This document shows, in pieces, positions 13,525 through 16,654 of a stretch of 16,654 nt of DNA. This DNA comes from DATLBA01 sp035527275. Lineage in GTDB: Bacteria > Planctomycetota > Phycisphaerae > FEN-1346. The stretch's first letter is position 1; every line of letters begins with the position of its first letter. The notes below the pieces were generated by a model that had not been told where the DNA came from, did no database searches, and saw nothing but the letters and a program-made list of their open reading frames with translations. Location: the NCBI GenBank assembly GCA_035527275.1, contig DATLBA010000008.1, positions 1 through 16,654 of the forward strand. The letters run 5' to 3'. The position numbers and the translations under genes are program-made.

Positions 13525-14814
13525 ATGCTTGACCCGGCGCTTATTCGTGCTGAACCTGCGCGCCTCAAGGCGTCGTTGGCGCGGCGCGGCATCGGGGCCG
13601 AGATAGTTGACCGGGCCGCCGACCTCGACACCCGATGGTGCGCGCGGGAAACCGCTGCCCAGGCGCTCCGAGCCCGGCGGCGGCGGATTGCCGACGAGGT
13701 CGCCGAGGGGAAGCACGCCGGCCGCGACACGAGCAACTTGGAGCAACTCGGCCGACAGGTAGCCGAGGAACTGCGCGGCGCAGAGCGCGAACTGGACGAG
13801 TTGGACGCCGCACGACGCGGGGCGCTGCTGGCTCTTCCGAACCTTCCCGCCGCCGACTCGCCTGAAGAGACCATCGTGTTAAGCGAATCGGCCGCGCGCG
13901 ACCGGGCCCCCCGCGGGAGCGGTGGGCCGCTGCCACACTGGGACTTGATTAAAATCCTCGGTTTGGCCCACACGGCTGAGGGGTCAGCAGGGCGGGGGTT
14001 TCTCGTCTGGCGGGGCTGCGGCGCCCGGCTCGTGCGGGCGCTGGTCGCTCTTCTGCTCGACTTTCATACGCGCGAGGGCGGGTTCGAGGAAGTCCGCTGC
14101 CCGGCTGTCGCGACCGCCAGAGCGCTCGAGGGCTCGGCTCACCTGCCGACCCTGGGAGATAAGATGTATAACGTGGTGGCGTCGGACCTTTACCTGGCGC
14201 CGCGGGCCGAGCCGCACTTGGCGAACCTTTATGCAGGCAAGGTCATAGGAGCCGGCGCGCTTCCGGTCCGACTGGTCGCCTCAGGGCCGGCGTTTCGCCG
14301 CGAAGCAGGCGCCGCCGGCCGCGACAGCCGCGGCCTCCTCCGGCTTCACGAGTTTCCGACCGTTGAAGTTTACGTTTTCTGCCGCCCAGAGGAGAGCGAT
14401 GCGGAACTCGAGCGCGCGGTTGATTCCGCCGCGGGCGCCCTTAAGCGGCTGAACCTCCGGCACCGGCGCCTGCTGCGCGGGGCGCGGCAGTTGAGCCACG
14501 CCGCCGCCAAGACGATTAACCTGGAGGTGTGGGCGCCGGGGCTCGGCCGGTGGTTACAGGTGGCGGCCGTCTCCTCGTTTACCGATTACCAGGCCAGACG
14601 CACGAACACTCGGTTCCGGGACGCGGGGGGCAAGGCGCGATGGGTCCACACGGTTGGCGGCGCGGCCGTGGGGGTGCCTCACCTCTTGGCGGCGATTCTT
14701 GAAAACGGCCAGCGGGCCGACGGCTCGGTCGCTTTGCCGGAGGCTCTCTACCCGTACATGGGCGGCCAAGAAACGCTCCGCACGGGGTCCCCCCAACCCC
14801 GCACGGAGGCGTAA
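13525..14814 (+). CDS. serS: Seryl-tRNA synthetase-like protein with degraded active site
   Basis: A 429-residue protein that aligns with bacterial SerRS (E. coli 430) along its whole length. The N-terminal tRNA-binding coiled coil (about 1-105, MLDPALIRAEPARLKASLARRG) and class II motif 2 (FRREAGAAGRDSRGLLRLHEF, R258) are kept. By my alignment several residues normally needed are changed. The TAE serine-binding motif reads RAE (R227). The EISSCS segment reads QVAAVS (Q345 replaces the metal/ATP glutamate). HTLNGSG reads HTVGGAA (N to G378, S to A380). The invariant motif 3 arginine is H386. It is therefore probably inactive in serylation, or has a new role, and a second, normal serS would be expected elsewhere. 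The symbol is given for the family only. A GGGAAG site precedes ATG 13525. Confidence 0.8.
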   Translation: MLDPALIRAEPARLKASLARRGIGAEIVDRAADLDTRWCARETAAQALRARRRRIADEVAEGKHAGRDTSNLEQLGRQVAEELRGAERELDELDAARRGALLALPNLPAADSPEETIVLSESAARDRAPRGSGGPLPHWDLIKILGLAHTAEGSAGRGFLVWRGCGARLVRALVALLLDFHTREGGFEEVRCPAVATARALEGSAHLPTLGDKMYNVVASDLYLAPRAEPHLANLYAGKVIGAGALPVRLVASGPAFRREAGAAGRDSRGLLRLHEFPTVEVYVFCRPEESDAELERAVDSAAGALKRLNLRHRRLLRGARQLSHAAAKTINLEVWAPGLGRWLQVAAVSSFTDYQARRTNTRFRDAGGKARWVHTVGGAAVGVPHLLAAILENGQRADGSVALPEALYPYMGGQETLRTGSPQPRTEA

Positions 14815-14994
14815 CGCCGCTACCAGCCGTTCCGTTGCCACATTTTTTGCCTGATAGGCTGCCACGACGCTACGAAAATGGATGAAGAAAGAAAGGCGGT
14901 GTGACAATGCTGCGGCACGGCAAGAACCTTTCGCCTGCCCGCGCAAGCCTGTCGCGGCGTCCCGCCCCTGAGGTTGGGTGAGATGAAAAGAAAG

Positions 14995-15024
14995 TTGACA
15001 GGGGGCCGAATGAGCCGATATGCT
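14995..15024 (+). promoter_or_regulatory. Strong predicted sigma70-type promoter upstream of ileS
   Basis: A perfect -35 TTGACA (14995-15000), an 18-base spacer and TATGCT (15019-15024). This is the best promoter match I found in the window. A dyad TTCCTG-N7-CAGGAA (15025-15043) sits at the expected start site and could be an operator or the first RNA hairpin. Confidence 0.6.
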
Positions 15025-15056
15025 TTCCTGTTCGATTCAGGAAGGAGTTGCAGCGC

Positions 15057-15152
15057 ATGGAACTGCTTCCGACGCGGAAGTCGGCCCGAACTCCGCGATG
15101 GAAAAGGTTCCTGCGCGGGGGTATTGGCGCTACCGATCCGAAAGGAGCGTGA
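15057..15152 (+). CDS. Possible 31-residue basic peptide in the ileS leader
   Basis: ATG 15057 is preceded by GAAGGAG with a 9-base spacer, and the frame runs 31 codons to TGA 15152. The peptide begins MELLPTRKSARTPRWKRFLR and is strongly basic. It has only one isoleucine, so it is not a classic Ile-codon attenuation peptide. It may be chance within a structured RNA. Confidence 0.25.
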   Translation: MELLPTRKSARTPRWKRFLRGGIGATDPKGA

Positions 15153-15186
15153 CTCAGGGCGACTTCCCTTTTGAGTAACCTTCGCG

Positions 15187-15228
15187 GCCCTGGCACGCTT
15201 TCGTGACGCGGCGCCAGGGCGTTATTTT
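15187..15228 (+). terminator. Predicted intrinsic terminator before ileS
   Basis: The perfect 8-base stem GCCCTGGC (15187-15194) and GCCAGGGC (15213-15220) is followed by GTTATTTT (15221-15228). The T-run is interrupted but adequate. It lies 70 bases before the ileS start, so it either ends an upstream RNA or regulates read-through into ileS. Confidence 0.55.
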
Positions 15229-15248
15229 AGCGGTCCGCGCCGGTTAAA

Positions 15249-15274
15249 CTTTAGCCGCCTTGCTTGCAAGGCGC
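15249..15274 (+). repeat. Palindromic repeat between terminator and ileS
   Basis: TTTAGCC followed by the perfect stem CGCCTTGC-TT-GCAAGGCG (15256-15273). The order TTTAGCCGCC-N2-GCTTGC-N2-GGCGC is the same as in the pabB element, with the two variable stem positions changed together (CC/GG there, TT/AA here). Confidence 0.7.
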
Positions 15275-15298
15275 ATGTCGCAACAAAGGGATGGAACT

Positions 15299-16654
15299 AT
15301 GGCAAAGAGCGCCTACAAAGATACCCTCAACCTGCCCCGGACCGATTTCCCGATGAAGGCGAACTTGGTCCGGCGCGAGCCGGCCATCCGCAAGCGCTGG
15401 GCCGAAACGGACCTGTATAAGATGATTCGCGAGGCGGACCACCCGAAGGGCCGATACGTTCTTCACGACGGACCGCCATACGCCAACGGCGACATCCACA
15501 TCGGCACGGGCGTCAACAAGATCCTCAAGGACATCGTCGTCAAGCACCGCACGATGCAGGGGTACGATTCGCCGTTCATCCCCGGTTGGGACTGCCACGG
15601 CCTGCCGATCGAGCACAAGGTGCGGACGGAACTGGGCCCGAAAGCCGACGGGATGGGTCCGGGCGAAATCCGCGACCGCTGCCGCGACTACGCCCTTCGG
15701 TTTGCCGAGGTCCAGAGCGAACAGTTCCAGGCGCTCGGCGTCCTGGGCCGGTTTGGCGACCCGTATCTGACGCTGAAACCGGCCTACGAAGAGGGCCAGA
15801 TGGAGGTCCTGGCGGCCCTGGCCGACGAGGGACTTCTGTATCGCCAGCACCGCCCGATCCACTGGTGCGCAAGTTGCGAGACGGCCCTGGCCGAGGCGGA
15901 ACTCGAATACGAAGACGACGAGGGGCCGAGCATCTACGTCCTCTTTCAGTTAACAGAGGAATCCGTAGCCAAACTGCCGGAGAAACTGCATGGCAAGCCT
16001 GTCTACCTGATGATCTGGACCACGACTCCGTGGACCTTGCCGGCTAACCTGGCGGTGGCGGTCCATCCGAAATACCAGTACGCGCTCGTCCGCTTTGCGG
16101 GGAACGGCAAGGAATTCCTGGCCATTGTGGCACAGGAACTGCTTGCCACGGTCGGCGAGGCGGCCGGTGTCGAAGGCGTTGAGACGGTGGCGACCTTCGA
16201 AGGCAAGTGGCTCGGAGGGTTGTCCTACAAGCACCCGTTCATGAGCGCGCCACCCGGCGCGGACCTCCGCCGCACCATCGCCGACGAGACGATGGTCACG
16301 CTTGAGGAGGGCACCGGAATCGTGCACGTGGCGCCCGGCCACGGTCGCGAGGACTACTTGGCCGGCCAGCAGGCGGGCCTGCCGGTTTACAGCCCGGTCG
16401 ATGCCCCGGGCCGCCTCGACGAGACTGCGCCGGAGTGGATTCGCGGCAAGACCGTCTGGGAAGCCGATCCGATCATCATAGAACACCTTAAGAAAAGCGG
16501 CCATCTGGTGGCCGAACGCCGCCACCAGCACCGCTACCCCCATTGCTGGCGGTGCCGCCGGCCGGTTATCTTCCGGGCGACCGAGCAGTGGTTCGTCTCG
16601 CTCGACAAAAGCGACGAGGGCAAGAGCCTGCGCGAGCGGGCTCTGGAGGCCGTG
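15299..16654 (+). CDS. ileS: Isoleucyl-tRNA synthetase, N-terminal part (cut by window end)
   Basis: The first 452 codons of a class I synthetase that charges tRNA-Ile; the frame is still open at the window end. The opening DGPPYANGDIHIGTG (57-71) holds the HIGH-type motif as H67-I-G-T70, with threonine in place of the last histidine. Then follow GWDCHGLPIE (97-106), a zinc-type pair C190/C193 in WCASC, and the CP1 editing domain, seen in WTTTPWTLPANLAVAV (from W240) and HVAPGHGRED (343-352, D352). These match bacterial IleRS rather than LeuRS or ValRS. ATG 15299 follows AAAGGG with an 8-base spacer. It stands downstream of a promoter-RNA-terminator arrangement that may control it. Confidence 0.95.
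   Translation, partial: MAKSAYKDTLNLPRTDFPMKANLVRREPAIRKRWAETDLYKMIREADHPKGRYVLHDGPPYANGDIHIGTGVNKILKDIVVKHRTMQGYDSPFIPGWDCHGLPIEHKVRTELGPKADGMGPGEIRDRCRDYALRFAEVQSEQFQALGVLGRFGDPYLTLKPAYEEGQMEVLAALADEGLLYRQHRPIHWCASCETALAEAELEYEDDEGPSIYVLFQLTEESVAKLPEKLHGKPVYLMIWTTTPWTLPANLAVAVHPKYQYALVRFAGNGKEFLAIVAQELLATVGEAAGVEGVETVATFEGKWLGGLSYKHPFMSAPPGADLRRTIADETMVTLEEGTGIVHVAPGHGREDYLAGQQAGLPVYSPVDAPGRLDETAPEWIRGKTVWEADPIIIEHLKKSGHLVAERRHQHRYPHCWRCRRPVIFRATEQWFVSLDKSDEGKSLRERALEAV

Larger units (their letters stand above)
15031..15228 (+). ncRNA. Candidate structured leader or small RNA ahead of ileS
   Basis: About 200 bases lie between the strong promoter and the terminator. Possible hairpins are CTTCC-N5-GGAAG (15067-15081), CCGCG with inner GGAA/TTCC closing on CGCGG (about 15096-15121), GGTA/TACC (about 15119-15133), and CTCAGGG with CCC-TTT-TGAG (about 15153-15175). 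It could be a terminated leader controlling ileS or an independent small RNA. I cannot match it to a known family such as T-box, 6S or SRP RNA. Confidence 0.35.
14815..15298. other. Intergenic region before ileS with promoter, folded RNA candidate and terminator
   Basis: The first 180 bases after the SerRS-like gene show nothing I recognise; a T-run precedes the small dyad GCCTGATAGGC near 14850, so it is not a terminator. From 14995 a strong promoter, a run of hairpins and a terminator are seen, followed by a palindromic repeat and the ileS ribosome binding site (AAAGGG 15285-15290). No T-box sequence (AGGGTGGNACCGCG) is seen. Confidence 0.6.

Noticed and set aside
15026..15049. tRNA gene suggested by a perfect T-arm (TCCTG-TTCGATT-CAGGA)
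   Set aside because: No matching 5' acceptor strand, D-arm or anticodon arm can be built upstream, and no CCA follows.
14974..15174. 66-residue plus-strand protein overlapping the ileS-leader promoter
   Set aside because: Its start lies upstream of the promoter's -35 box, no good ribosome binding site, and it overlaps structured non-coding sequence.
14815..15298. T-box riboswitch for ileS
   Set aside because: The conserved T-box sequence is absent and the terminator is not preceded by an alternative antiterminator with that sequence.

Overview
This is a GC-rich bacterial chromosome segment with closely packed metabolic and translation genes on both strands. Several things fit a Planctomycetota-like organism: the gene content, the MCE-type lipid transporter (which implies an outer membrane), a Y1 transposase family I associate with that phylum, and many short GC-rich palindromes. 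That placement is inference; the window holds no rRNA or other marker that proves it.

Layout. Positions 302-3377 (minus strand) hold a tight purN-pabB-pabC operon (glycinamide ribonucleotide transformylase, aminodeoxychorismate synthase component I, a class IV PLP lyase/aminotransferase). It links a folate-using enzyme with folate-precursor synthesis. A 475-base divergent region full of small repeats separates it from the plus-strand operon mlaE-mlaF-mlaD (3853-6527), a phospholipid ABC transporter. proC (6672-7481) follows, then a HUH/Y1 transposase (7553-8197) bracketed by copies of a palindrome. On the minus strand come a GalT-like HIT-superfamily nucleotidyltransferase and a glycogen/starch-synthase-like glycosyltransferase (8244-11173, probably co-transcribed), then a TauE-type membrane permease overlapping hemC (11351-13127). 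Reading rightward from the hemC divergent region are a 77-residue membrane protein, a seryl-tRNA synthetase-like gene, a 484-base region with a promoter, a folded candidate RNA and a terminator, and the start of ileS, cut by the window end.

Most notable points. (1) A dispersed family of short palindromes, usually preceded by TTTAGCC or TTTACCC, occurs between genes and also in frame inside pabB, the TauE gene and hemC, adding extra residues. Two copies show compensatory stem changes. A HUH transposase flanked by a related palindrome lies in the same window. (2) The SerRS-like protein keeps the fold and the tRNA-binding arm but has lost residues normally needed for serine and ATP binding, so it is probably not a working synthetase. 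(3) A consensus promoter, a folded stretch and a terminator sit directly before ileS. (4) A GalT-like enzyme paired with a glycogen-synthase-like enzyme suggests a non-standard NDP-glucose/glucan route.

Starts were chosen from ribosome binding sites, gene overlaps and family lengths. All functions are read from the sequence by eye, without database searches.
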